From JBIKWM01 sp044356305 (GTDB lineage Bacteria > Bacteroidota > Bacteroidia > UBA10329), in NCBI GenBank assembly GCA_044356305.1, contig JBIKWM010000058.1:1-13960 (forward strand): a DNA stretch of 13,960 bases, read 5' to 3'. The notes under the pieces are model-generated. The model made no database searches, had not been told where the DNA came from, and worked only from the letters and a program-made list of their open reading frames with translations. The translations under genes and the position numbers were made by a program. The stretch's first letter is position 1, and each line of letters opens with the position of its first letter. Shown here piece by piece: positions 1-7,102 of the stretch.

Positions 1-488
1 TTTAGTATCTCTGCCAGTCTGTAAGAAACACTGTCCACCACAGTTGTGGTATCAAGGTCTTTTTCCAGCAACACGATCAATATATCCCTGAGGGCTGCTT
101 CGGGAAGAATGGTGGTGGTCATTCCGTTCAGCGTATCCAGATACACTTCCAAGGTTTCTGGCTTATGCTGCTCGGTGCGGGCTTTTGTGGCCCTGTCCAA
201 CATGCCCATGTTGGCAGCATGGCAACTGTCAAAGAAGGCAGTAAGTAGCGAATCTCCCAGCGCAATGCTGTCGCGGTCAAGTATCTGCTCGTAAATCTGC
301 TGCCGTTGCTGCCAACGAAGTTCAGCTTCATACATGGGCAGGGTGACCGTATCGGTCAGGGCACTATGCATCATGGAGCCCCGCCCGCGCCAAGCTGTGC
401 AATGCGCTCGAGCGAGGGTCTTTCCCTCGTTCGTGTTATTCGGTGGGCTCCAGCCCACCCAGTAGCCAGTGTTCTCATGCCTTTTCAT
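1..488 (-). CDS. Partial hypothetical protein, runs off the left edge; probably the body of a broken gene
   Basis: An uninterrupted minus-strand frame runs from an ATG at 488-486 to position 3 with no stop, so the 3' end lies outside the window; about 162 codons are visible. From residue 39 (ATG at 374) the translation is convincing soluble protein: a charged, Gln/Arg-rich helical stretch (MYEAELRWQQRQQIYEQ), then a part with FFDSCHAANMGMLDRA, then alternating helices with no membrane segment. The first 38 residues (GYWVGWSPPNN and onward) overlap two DNA hairpins and are more doubtful. A TGA lies in frame 12 nt upstream of 488, and no good leader precedes that ATG. An orphan signal-peptide ORF sits just upstream at 634-554 in another frame, so this may be the body of a secreted gene whose 5' end has decayed. 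I do not recognise the family. Start 374 is the conservative alternative. Confidence 0.5.
   Translation of the reverse strand, partial: MKRHENTGYWVGWSPPNNTNEGKTLARAHCTAWRGRGSMMHSALTDTVTLPMYEAELRWQQRQQIYEQILDRDSIALGDSLLTAFFDSCHAANMGMLDRATKARTEQHKPETLEVYLDTLNGMTTTILPEAALRDILIVLLEKDLDTTTVVDSVSYRLAEIL
409..459. repeat. Two adjacent hairpins inside the left-edge reading frame
   Basis: Positions 409-418 (CGAGCGAGGG) pair with 424-433 (CCCTCGTTCG) as a 10-bp stem with one G-U pair and a 5-nt loop. Positions 442-449 (GGTGGGCT) pair with 452-459 (AGCCCACC) as an 8-bp stem around CC. Two such stems within 51 bp resemble a REP-type mobile palindrome, yet the minus-strand frame stays open across both. 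This is either a repeat inserted in frame or a conserved peptide encoded by self-complementary DNA. Confidence 0.5.
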
Positions 489-553
489 TGTTTCGATTCA
501 CCAAAGGTCAGCAATTTCTAGTTCAAGGCACAGTTTGATTCAATCACCACGCG

Positions 554-634
554 TCACGGATTGACGGCAAAGGGTGCCATGGCCGCAGCAGCACCGAGCC
601 ACAGCACTGCCGCTGAGGTATAGAATGTTCTCAT
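554..634 (-). pseudogene. Orphan signal-peptide ORF (26 codons), likely the broken 5' end of a secreted protein gene
   Basis: An ATG at 634-632 opens a 26-codon frame ending in TGA at 556-554. The product is an almost ideal Sec signal peptide and little else: MRTFYTS start, hydrophobic core AAVLWLGAAAAM, then APFAVNP and the stop. It lies just downstream of a stem-loop (697-667) and a TACTTTTG -7-like box (664-657), as expected for the start of a transcription unit. The next long minus-strand frame (from 488) is in a different phase and separated by stops, so a frameshift or deletion is the simplest explanation. It could instead be a real leader peptide or chance. The signal-peptide shape is seen; the pseudogene reading is inference. 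Confidence 0.4.
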
Positions 635-656
635 CTGATCGGGAATGGGGTGACCT

Positions 657-664
657 CAAAAGTA
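657..664 (-). promoter_or_regulatory. Bacteroidota-type -7 box (TACTTTTG)
   Basis: On the minus strand TACTTTTG matches the TAnnTTTG -7 consensus used by the primary sigma factor of Bacteroidota, 22 nt before the ATG at 634. No clear -33 TTG element lies about 19 nt upstream, where the hairpin 667-697 sits. It could also be only the T-rich tail of that hairpin. Confidence 0.35.
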
Positions 665-666
665 GG

Positions 667-697
667 AAGGGCCGATGGAATCGCTCCATCGGCCCTT
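667..697 (-). terminator. Stem-loop after the M36 protease gene, probable terminator
   Basis: A perfect 13-bp inverted repeat (AAGGGCCGATGGA at 667-679, TCCATCGGCCCTT at 685-697) has a 5-nt loop. It lies 24 bp past the stop of the minus-strand metalloprotease gene. On the minus strand it is followed by CCTACTTTTG, a weak T-rich tail, so intrinsic termination is plausible but not textbook. Confidence 0.65.
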
Positions 698-720
698 TCT
701 GGTTCATTGCGCTGTGCGGC

Positions 721-3681
721 TCAGTCAGCGGCCCGCACAAACCTGCGTACCGTGTTAGCGCCCTGCGCCTCGATGCTGATGAGGTAGGCCCCCGGTTGCA
801 GGGACTGTACCGGAACATCGGCCCTGAACGGCCCAGTGGCACGGTTCAGGCTGCCCTGCTGCACGGTGCGCCCAATGGCATCGGTGATGGTGTAACCGGT
901 CAATGGCTGCGAGGCGTTTCCACTCAGGGTGAGCACATCGCCTGTGGGTACGGGCGACAGGCTCAGGTGGGCGATGGTCTCCTCGTTCACCGCATCGGGT
1001 TTCAGTTCGTAGATCTTCAGGTCATCCACCGCGCCCTCCACAAGGCTACCACCATCGAGGTACTGCCCCACGCGGGTGCTGTCGCTGGCAATGAACTTTA
1101 TGCGCACCTGGTCGGTGAGGGTCACATAGTCGGTGACGCGGATGGCATTGACCCTGAAGTGCATGTCGCTGGTCAGGGTGTTCTCCACGCGCACCCAGTT
1201 GCTGCCGTTGTCGCTTATATACACCTGCCACCAGTCGGCACCGGGGTTTGCCCCGCTGGGCGGGCTATTGGTGTAATAGCGCGCGTAGGTGATGGCTGGA
1301 TTGACATAGCCCGTCAGGTCAAAAGGCGGGGTTATCAGGGTGGTGTGCCCGGCATCCACATCGCTGTCGCCCACCCCAGCACTGGTGCTGGTGGCATTGG
1401 CTGTAACCGCACACGCTATGCCACCTGGTGTGTTCTGATAGTTGGGCTGCACCATGTCGCCATCTGCCGAGTACGAGCCCATGGGCACATCGATGATCCA
1501 GGTACCGGTGGAGTTGTTATCGCCTGCCACGCCCTCCTGCCAGCCGTTGGTCTGCGAATCGTCAAAATCCTCGGTGCGGTCAAGCTGATAGCCCACCAGG
1601 ATGAAGTGCGGCAGATTGGGGTCGGAGTTGTGCGCACCGATGGGATCAACGGCCGCCAGCACCCCGTTCACGTTCTGCAGGGCCATGTAATAACCGATAA
1701 TGGTGGCCCCGGGCTGAGCCGGAATGCTTGCGCTGTAGGTGCTGCCGCTGGTGTTGGTCATGTTCACCGTCTGCCATGCGGTGTCATCGTTGAGGCGGTA
1801 GCGCATGATAGCCCCGTCCAAGGCCCATGGATACTGCAGCGTGATGTTGGCGGTAAGGTCTATGGCCGCATCGGCATCAGACACGGTGATGGGCGAATGC
1901 ACCAAGGTGGCGTTGCTCAGCAGCGTGATGCCGTGGGCATCGAAGGCATTCACAATGTCGAGGTCGTTGGGCGTACCGTTGGTGATGTCGTTGTCGCCCC
2001 CGTTGGCGGGCGAATCGTCAATGGTCAGGGCCTCGATAAGGATATCGACATAGATCTGCCCCTCATCGCCATCGGGCCCGGTGATAAGTGCATTGAACGA
2101 CTCGGCATACATGTCCAGCATCTGCTGCATGCTACCGAAGTTGAGGTGCAGGTCCCACCATGCCCCGGCAATGATCTCGCCATCGGCATGCACCTCCCCG
2201 ATCAGGTCCTCCGGATACACTTTCAGATCTTCATCATACCTGCGTATGAAGCTGGCCTGATCATTGATCAGATACCCCAACGACATCACCGGCTCCTGGG
2301 TGATGCCCAATGCCCAAATATCAGCATAGCCTTCGCCCATGGCCCCGTTCTGCCAGAAACCGCCCTGGCTCTGATAGTATTTGTCGTTGATGCCATGACC
2401 ATACTCGTGGTATATGACATCGGCAAACAGGGCAAAGCTCTGGCAATTGTTGGCCGATGCATAGAAGTTGATGCTCGACCCATCGTAGAACGCGTTGCAG
2501 TTATCCGTAGTCAGGTCAATGTTGGTGGGCAGTGCATTATCCATCATGGTGAATGACGGATAGAACGTCTTCATGTGATCGTGAATGATGTTGACATGGT
2601 AATAGGCCGTGCGCTCTCGGATGTTGGCCGCATTGTCAAAGCTGAAGATGTGCGGGCCGTTGGGCACAGTGGTGGTGGCGTTGGGCGTCACGTTGGTGGT
2701 GTACACCTTGCTCCATAGCCCCTCGAGGCTCAGCGTGGCCGTGGCGGCATTGGCTGTGGCAAATCCGGTGCCATCGGTATAGAAGGCGGCACCCTGCGTC
2801 ACTTTCAGGTTTGGCAGACCCACTTCGGCCGTCCCGCCCATGAAACTGACAGGATAAACCGTTGCATTGACCTGAATACTCGGCCCACCGGGCAGCGGCA
2901 ACGGTTGCGGCTCTTCGGCAGATTCATGCCCGCCATGGTACCGCACCTGATCAGCACGCATCAGAATGGCGCCATTGGCCGCATCCACATAGGTGAGATA
3001 ATTGAACGGAATGCCGTTGGGCCGTGTGCCCTTTTGGGCAAACCGGTGCACCGGGCGCAGTTCGTACTGGCCGGGGCGCGGCACAGGCAGCCATGCCTCA
3101 CCGAGAAACTCGATGGAGCTGCCTGTCAACGGCAACGCAGCCATGGCACTGGCCTTTGTCTGTTCCTGATTCAGGGAGAAAGTACATTCTCCCGGTCTGT
3201 GCAGGTCAAGACCGAACGACACCACCCGGCCCAGCAAATCCATTTTGATGTAGGCGCCCCCGAACAGCACCTCGCGGCCATCGATGTTCTGCCCGATGTG
3301 CACATAGCTGAACTGGTCGGTGGTGTTGCTGTTGCGCACGTACAGGTCGGCACGTTGGCTGCCGAAACCCGCCAAACGGCCCTGTACGAAATGCATGGCG
3401 CGCTGGGCGGGTGTGCTGCCGGTGGTGGCAATGGGCCTTCCCATGGCACGGTGGGGCATGGCGCTGCGCTCGTCAAACTGCACGTACCATGTGCCGTTCT
3501 GGCCCAGGAAATTCTGCCATGCGGGCAACTGCCGCAGCATGGCCTGTGTGCTCTCGTTGCGGCCGGTGTTGGCCCTGTTGTACATGCGCACCTCCAGGGG
3601 GTCGCGCTCGCCTGTCACGTGACCGGCCAGGGCCACGGTGTTCAGGGCCAACAACATCATCGGAAGGGAAAATCTTCTCAT
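721..3681 (-). CDS. Secreted fungalysin-like (M36) zinc metalloprotease with T9SS sorting domain
   Basis: Predicted extracellular zinc endopeptidase of 986 residues. The ATG at 3681 is chosen over the upstream ATG at 3750 because it opens directly on a signal peptide (MRRFSLPMMLLALNTVALAG) and avoids overlapping the neighbouring gene. After it come an FTP-like propeptide region (about 90-165) and a catalytic core with HEYGHG (His425, Glu426, His429) followed by GEGYADIWA, whose Glu450 fits the third zinc ligand of gluzincins. Next are an Ig-like segment (about 590-680), a MAM/jelly-roll-like domain (about 700-895, ending DDLKIYE), and a C-terminal T9SS type A sorting domain (about 905-986: LSLSPVPTGD, ITDAIGRTVQQG, LQPGAYLI). 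The sorting domain predicts export by the type IX system and surface attachment or release. All metal and catalytic residues looked for are present. It is the last gene of a minus-strand run, 65 bp after the lipoprotein gene. The substrate is unknown. Confidence 0.9.
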   Translation of the reverse strand: MRRFSLPMMLLALNTVALAGHVTGERDPLEVRMYNRANTGRNESTQAMLRQLPAWQNFLGQNGTWYVQFDERSAMPHRAMGRPIATTGSTPAQRAMHFVQGRLAGFGSQRADLYVRNSNTTDQFSYVHIGQNIDGREVLFGGAYIKMDLLGRVVSFGLDLHRPGECTFSLNQEQTKASAMAALPLTGSSIEFLGEAWLPVPRPGQYELRPVHRFAQKGTRPNGIPFNYLTYVDAANGAILMRADQVRYHGGHESAEEPQPLPLPGGPSIQVNATVYPVSFMGGTAEVGLPNLKVTQGAAFYTDGTGFATANAATATLSLEGLWSKVYTTNVTPNATTTVPNGPHIFSFDNAANIRERTAYYHVNIIHDHMKTFYPSFTMMDNALPTNIDLTTDNCNAFYDGSSINFYASANNCQSFALFADVIYHEYGHGINDKYYQSQGGFWQNGAMGEGYADIWALGITQEPVMSLGYLINDQASFIRRYDEDLKVYPEDLIGEVHADGEIIAGAWWDLHLNFGSMQQMLDMYAESFNALITGPDGDEGQIYVDILIEALTIDDSPANGGDNDITNGTPNDLDIVNAFDAHGITLLSNATLVHSPITVSDADAAIDLTANITLQYPWALDGAIMRYRLNDDTAWQTVNMTNTSGSTYSASIPAQPGATIIGYYMALQNVNGVLAAVDPIGAHNSDPNLPHFILVGYQLDRTEDFDDSQTNGWQEGVAGDNNSTGTWIIDVPMGSYSADGDMVQPNYQNTPGGIACAVTANATSTSAGVGDSDVDAGHTTLITPPFDLTGYVNPAITYARYYTNSPPSGANPGADWWQVYISDNGSNWVRVENTLTSDMHFRVNAIRVTDYVTLTDQVRIKFIASDSTRVGQYLDGGSLVEGAVDDLKIYELKPDAVNEETIAHLSLSPVPTGDVLTLSGNASQPLTGYTITDAIGRTVQQGSLNRATGPFRADVPVQSLQPGAYLISIEAQGANTVRRFVRAAD

Positions 3682-3746
3682 TCTCAATTGATCTGATTTG
3701 TAAATGGGTCGGTTCGGGGGCTGAAAGTAAACGAAAAACAGGAAGG

Positions 3747-4091
3747 TCACATCACCTCCCAGCGGCCGTTGCGCTGCATGGCGCTCAGTTCGAGCGTATC
3801 AGCAAAGGGGGTCGGGGCGGTCATTTCATCGGCACCGGAATCGGCAGATATGGCTCCGCTCACGGCCACTTTCAGCGGAATCACGCCATCCTTCTCATCG
3901 CCTTTTGTGATGAGTTGCACCTCAAGGGCGTGGTACGATGTGCCACCTTCGGCCATGGCCTGACGCACCATGTGGTCTATCACGGCCTCTTTCAGGTCAT
4001 CGTCACTGGGGCCGCAACCGGCCATCAGCACAAAGGCCGCCAGGATACCCCAGCGGCCTTTGGAACTATTGATCCCGAACATGGTCCTCAT
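3747..4091 (-). CDS. Small putative lipoprotein
   Basis: 114 residues. The ATG at 4091 overlaps the stop of the upstream hydrolase gene (ATGA, 4-nt overlap), pointing to translational coupling; a second ATG three codons later is possible. Residues 1-26 form a lipoprotein signal (KGRWGILAAFVLMAGC) with lipobox LMAGC and the lipidated cysteine at 26, so it should be an envelope lipoprotein. The mature part is short and acidic (GPSDDDLKEAVIDHMV), with a beta-rich segment ending in NGRWEVM, which resembles small DUF-type lipoproteins with one alpha/beta domain. I do not recognise a family. Its place between two T9SS-exported enzymes suggests an envelope role, but that is only context. A longer upstream in-frame reading (to 4253) lies inside the hydrolase gene and was discarded. 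Confidence 0.75.
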   Translation of the reverse strand: MRTMFGINSSKGRWGILAAFVLMAGCGPSDDDLKEAVIDHMVRQAMAEGGTSYHALEVQLITKGDEKDGVIPLKVAVSGAISADSGADEMTAPTPFADTLELSAMQRNGRWEVM

Positions 4092-5344
4092 TCCCTTACA
4101 AAGCGTCCGATGGCACGGCCGCTGCCATTCTGCGCGCGTACCATGTACACACCGGCAGGCAGCTGGCTCATGTCGAGGATGGTGCGGGCCGAGGTGAGCT
4201 GACCGCTCATGAGTGTGCGACCCTGCGCGTCCATCACATCGTAGGCGAACCACTGGGTGAATGACCCTTTCAGATCAATGGTGAGCTGGCCGGCCGTGAC
4301 GCTCGGGCTGAGCGTCATGCTGCCCGAAAGGTCCTGCTCCTCAATGCCGGTACCGGGTACAAAGGTGTTCTCACCGCACTCGATGGCCTGCCCGCAGGCC
4401 AGGTCCTCGAGGTAGCTGACCACATAACCGAGGGCGCTGTTGTAGTCGTAGTCGAGGTAGCCCACGTGGTTGGCCTGGTTGTACTCGCGGAAACAGTTCT
4501 GCACCCCAGCGTTGTTGGCACGGGCATGGATGTCGCGGCTACCGCTGGCTATGAGTCCGGTAGGGAAACCTGACACGGCCACCTCCTGCGTACCGATGGG
4601 CACGGTGTTGTCGCCCGTCTCGTGCAGGCTCAGGATGGGCACATCGCCCACCTCTATCCAGCTGGTGTCGCCAATGGTTCCGCTCATGCTCCACACACCG
4701 TGCACATGCGATGGGTAGCCCAGGCTGCCGCTGTTGCCCTCAATGCCGCCCAGTCCGGCCGTGTCGTTGGCCATGTAGGCGGGTATCTCGCTCAATTGGT
4801 TGAGGTATGCGGCATGGATGGCCGAAATGGCCCCGGCCGACACCCCGCCCACATAGAACCGCTCGGTATCGATACGGTAGGGGTTGCCGTCTTCGGCTAC
4901 GGTCTTGCGCATGTAGCGTATGGCGCCACGGTAGTCGTGCATGCCGCGCATCACGGCCAGGGTGGTGTTCACCTCATTGATGGGGAAGAAGAACCCCACG
5001 CGGTAGTCCATGGCCACGGCCACGTAACCGAGACGTGCAAAGCGGTTGCACAGGTCCACCACATAGCCATCGGTGCGTGTGCCGCCTATGAACGAGCCAC
5101 CGAATGCAACGAACACCACGGGGCGCTCGGTGCCGGTATCGCCCATGGGCTCATACACATCGAGCCGAAGAATCTGATTGCCACCTGCCACTGCTGTGTT
5201 TGTACCGAACTGAATTCCGTTGGTACGTGTGACATCGGGTGCGAAGGCGTAGTTGCTGAAACGGCCACTGGTACAATCGGCCTGGCCGAGAGTGACCAAT
5301 GGGGCTGTGACAATGGCGAGTGCGAGGTAAAGGTTCTTTCTCAT
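4088..5344 (-). CDS. Secreted alpha/beta-hydrolase (carboxylesterase-like) with T9SS sorting domain
   Basis: 418 residues. A signal peptide (MRKNLYLALAIVTAPLVTLG) precedes an alpha/beta-hydrolase domain (about 50-315) and a T9SS type A C-terminal domain (about 342-418: MTLSPSVTAGQL, MDAQGRTLMSGQL, LPAGVYMVRAQNG). The nucleophile elbow is GGVSAGA, with Ser169. The likely acid is Asp245 (HETGDNTVP) and the likely base His293 (NHVGYLDYD). FGGSFIGG (81-88) sits where esterases of the BD-FAE/HSL type carry HGGG, so the oxyanion-hole His is replaced by Phe. Expected role: extracellular or surface hydrolysis of ester bonds in polysaccharide decorations or lipids; the substrate cannot be read from sequence. 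It lies 51 bp downstream of galK and overlaps the lipoprotein start by 4 nt. The sugar-kinase neighbour makes a carbohydrate-esterase role attractive but unproven. Confidence 0.85.
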   Translation of the reverse strand: MRKNLYLALAIVTAPLVTLGQADCTSGRFSNYAFAPDVTRTNGIQFGTNTAVAGGNQILRLDVYEPMGDTGTERPVVFVAFGGSFIGGTRTDGYVVDLCNRFARLGYVAVAMDYRVGFFFPINEVNTTLAVMRGMHDYRGAIRYMRKTVAEDGNPYRIDTERFYVGGVSAGAISAIHAAYLNQLSEIPAYMANDTAGLGGIEGNSGSLGYPSHVHGVWSMSGTIGDTSWIEVGDVPILSLHETGDNTVPIGTQEVAVSGFPTGLIASGSRDIHARANNAGVQNCFREYNQANHVGYLDYDYNSALGYVVSYLEDLACGQAIECGENTFVPGTGIEEQDLSGSMTLSPSVTAGQLTIDLKGSFTQWFAYDVMDAQGRTLMSGQLTSARTILDMSQLPAGVYMVRAQNGSGRAIGRFVRE

Positions 5345-5395
5345 GCGCGGGGTGTGGTTGATGTTGCTTTTGTGGGCCGAAAGGTAATGAGAAGG

Positions 5396-6607
5396 TCAAG
5401 GAATCGTTATGCTGTGCACACCATTTGCGGGACGGGCCATGAACAGCTGCGGGACACGTCCGAAACGGGCCCGGAATGCCGCAGAAACGGCCCCTTCAAA
5501 TGCCTCGATGGCATCGGTACGGACCAGGGCGATGCCGCAGCCACCGAATCCGGCACCGGTCATGCGGGCACCTGCGCAGGCCGGGTGGGCGTTGGCAGCA
5601 TCGGCAAGCACATCGAGCTCGGGGCACGAGACCTCATGATCATCGCGCAGCGAGGCATGGCTCTCTTTCAATATCGACCCGATGGAGAGATGGTCCTCAT
5701 GGGCCAGGGCCTCCGCCATGCGGTATACACGGGCGGTCTCTGTCACCACATGGCGGGTCCGTCTACGTTCCCTTTCGTCTGTGAGGATGTCCAGGTCGCT
5801 CAGGCCTGCCGAGGCCAGATGTTCGGTTTCGGGTCTGATGGCCCTGATGTGCCCCAGGGCAGAATCGCACTGTGCCCTGCGCTCGTTGTAGGCCGATGCG
5901 GCAAGGGTGCGCGGGGTGCGGCTGTCCATCACCACCCAGTCATATCCCTCTATCACCGCAGGCACATACCTGCACTCCAACGTGGCGCAGTCAAGCAGCA
6001 TGGCGCGGTCAGCAAGGCCATTGGCCACAGCATACTGGTCCATGATGCCGCAATTGACCCCGATGAACCCGTGCTCCACGTCACGGCAGTCGAGCGCGGC
6101 CTGCACAGCGTTGAAGCGGCCGGGCGCGAACAGGTGGCACAGCACCCTGTAGGTGGCCACCTCAAATGCCGCTGATGACGAGAGCCCCGACCCTTCGGGC
6201 AGATCAGAGGCATAGAGCAGGTCGCAGCCGCGTACTTCAATGCCCTGGCTGATGAGCAGATGGGCCACACCCATGGCATGGTCGGTCCAATCCTTATTCG
6301 GGGCGATGTCAGCCAACGGCCGTTTCTCCACTCCTGCACGGCCCATGCTCGCAAGCCGCACGGTGTCCATTCCGTTCTGTGCGGCCAGAACGGTGATGCC
6401 GCGGTCGATGGCGAAGGGCATCACCGGCCCACCGCAGTAGTCGATGTGCTCGCCTATGAGATTGACCCTGCCCGGACACAGCGCCACTGCCTGCGGCTGC
6501 CGGCCGAAGCATGAGGCAAAGTCTGCAAGAAGTTTATCGGGGGCTATCAAGCAAGGTGGTGAGTGCGGTTTAACTTTACCCGTCCCAATCGCAAAGGAAA
6601 TGTCCAA
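5396..6607 (-). CDS. galK: Galactokinase (GHMP kinase family)
   Basis: Cytoplasmic GHMP kinase, expected to phosphorylate galactose at C1 with ATP in the Leloir pathway. Family motifs are in order (numbered from 6607): galactokinase signature PGRVNLIGEHIDYCGG (45-60) with Arg47 and the sugar-binding Glu and Asp; ATP-binding loop EGSGLSSSAA (138-147); CGIMDQ (186-191) with catalytic Asp190; and C-terminal MTGAGFGGC (349-357). The EHIDYCG variant recalls eukaryotic GALK2-type (GalNAc) kinases rather than the usual EHTDYN, so the sugar preference may differ. Start: ATG at 6607 gives 403 residues but overlaps the divergent gene's start by 8 nt and adds an N-terminus longer than E. coli GalK. A TTG at 6553 would give 385 residues, the usual length, and leave a 46-bp divergent promoter gap. 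No galT, galM or galE is nearby. Confidence 0.93.
   Translation of the reverse strand: MDISFAIGTGKVKPHSPPCLIAPDKLLADFASCFGRQPQAVALCPGRVNLIGEHIDYCGGPVMPFAIDRGITVLAAQNGMDTVRLASMGRAGVEKRPLADIAPNKDWTDHAMGVAHLLISQGIEVRGCDLLYASDLPEGSGLSSSAAFEVATYRVLCHLFAPGRFNAVQAALDCRDVEHGFIGVNCGIMDQYAVANGLADRAMLLDCATLECRYVPAVIEGYDWVVMDSRTPRTLAASAYNERRAQCDSALGHIRAIRPETEHLASAGLSDLDILTDERERRRTRHVVTETARVYRMAEALAHEDHLSIGSILKESHASLRDDHEVSCPELDVLADAANAHPACAGARMTGAGFGGCGIALVRTDAIEAFEGAVSAAFRARFGRVPQLFMARPANGVHSITIP
6571..6578 (+). promoter_or_regulatory. Possible -7 box (TAACTTTA) for the plus-strand operon
   Basis: TAACTTTA differs from TAnnTTTG only in the last base and lies 21 nt before the ATG at 6600, in the short divergent region between galK and the Mpo1-like gene. 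No convincing -33 element is visible. AAAGGAA directly before the ATG may act as a ribosome-binding site but is closer than usual. Confidence 0.25.
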
Positions 6608-7073
6608 GCTCGATACACTGCTGATTGAGTATTCAGACAGTCATCAGCATCCCACCAACAAGATTCTGCATTGGATAGATATCCCGCTCATCTACCTGAG
6701 TGTCATGGGTCTGTTGTGGGAGGTGAAGCTCCCTGCAGTGCTTCCATTCTTTGACAGCATGCCGCTCAATGCAGCCATGCCCATTTCGCTGCTGGTGTTC
6801 GTCTATTACCTCAACCTGTCGTTTGCGCTCGGCATAGGCATGTTGGTCTACACCGTGGTGTGCCTGTGCTTCTGTTATTTTTGGGAGACACACATGCCCA
6901 TGGCCCTTTGGGCGGTGTCGGCAGCCGCGTTCCTCATAGGCTGGGTGGCACAGTTCATAGGCCACCGCATCGAAGGGAAAAAACCCTCGTTCCTGAAAGA
7001 CCTCCAGTTCTTCCTGATCGGCCCGGCATGGATGGTGGCCGACATCTACCGCAGAATCGGAGTACGGCTCTGA
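6600..7073 (+). CDS. Mpo1/DUF962-like membrane protein (putative 2-hydroxy fatty acid alpha-oxidation dioxygenase)
   Basis: 157 residues. The ATG at 6600 is chosen because family homology begins at once (MSKLDTLLIEYSDSHQHPTN); an earlier in-frame ATG at 6444 would run antisense through galK. Characteristic features are the histidine-rich N-terminus HQHPTNKILHWIDIP (His15, His17, His24), about four hydrophobic helices (roughly 27-45, 60-75, 77-95, 101-121), and the C-terminal block GHRIEGKKPSFLKDLQFFL (His122) followed by IGPAWMVADIYRR. The histidines are the presumed Fe(II) ligands. Yeast Mpo1, of this family, converts 2-hydroxy fatty acids to acids one carbon shorter; bacterial members are little studied. 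It is first of a co-directional run and 29 bp upstream of an aldehyde dehydrogenase, which fits lipid shortening. Family membership is firm; the reaction is inferred. Confidence 0.85.
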   Translation: MSKLDTLLIEYSDSHQHPTNKILHWIDIPLIYLSVMGLLWEVKLPAVLPFFDSMPLNAAMPISLLVFVYYLNLSFALGIGMLVYTVVCLCFCYFWETHMPMALWAVSAAAFLIGWVAQFIGHRIEGKKPSFLKDLQFFLIGPAWMVADIYRRIGVRL

Positions 7074-7102
7074 ATCATTGACCCAAAAACATCCCTGAAA
7101 CA

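Noticed and set aside
574..2556. 660-codon plus-strand open frame opposite the metalloprotease gene
   Set aside because: It is antisense to a gene with intact zinc-binding and T9SS motifs; its translation is His/Val/Gly-rich with no domain, typical of a GC-rich shadow frame.
2905..3696. 263-codon plus-strand open frame opposite the N-terminal part of the metalloprotease
   Set aside because: Antisense to the signal peptide and propeptide region; no motif or plausible start.
4622..6175. 517-codon plus-strand open frame across the hydrolase and galactokinase genes
   Set aside because: It spans two well-supported minus-strand genes and an intergenic gap, and shows no recognisable domain.
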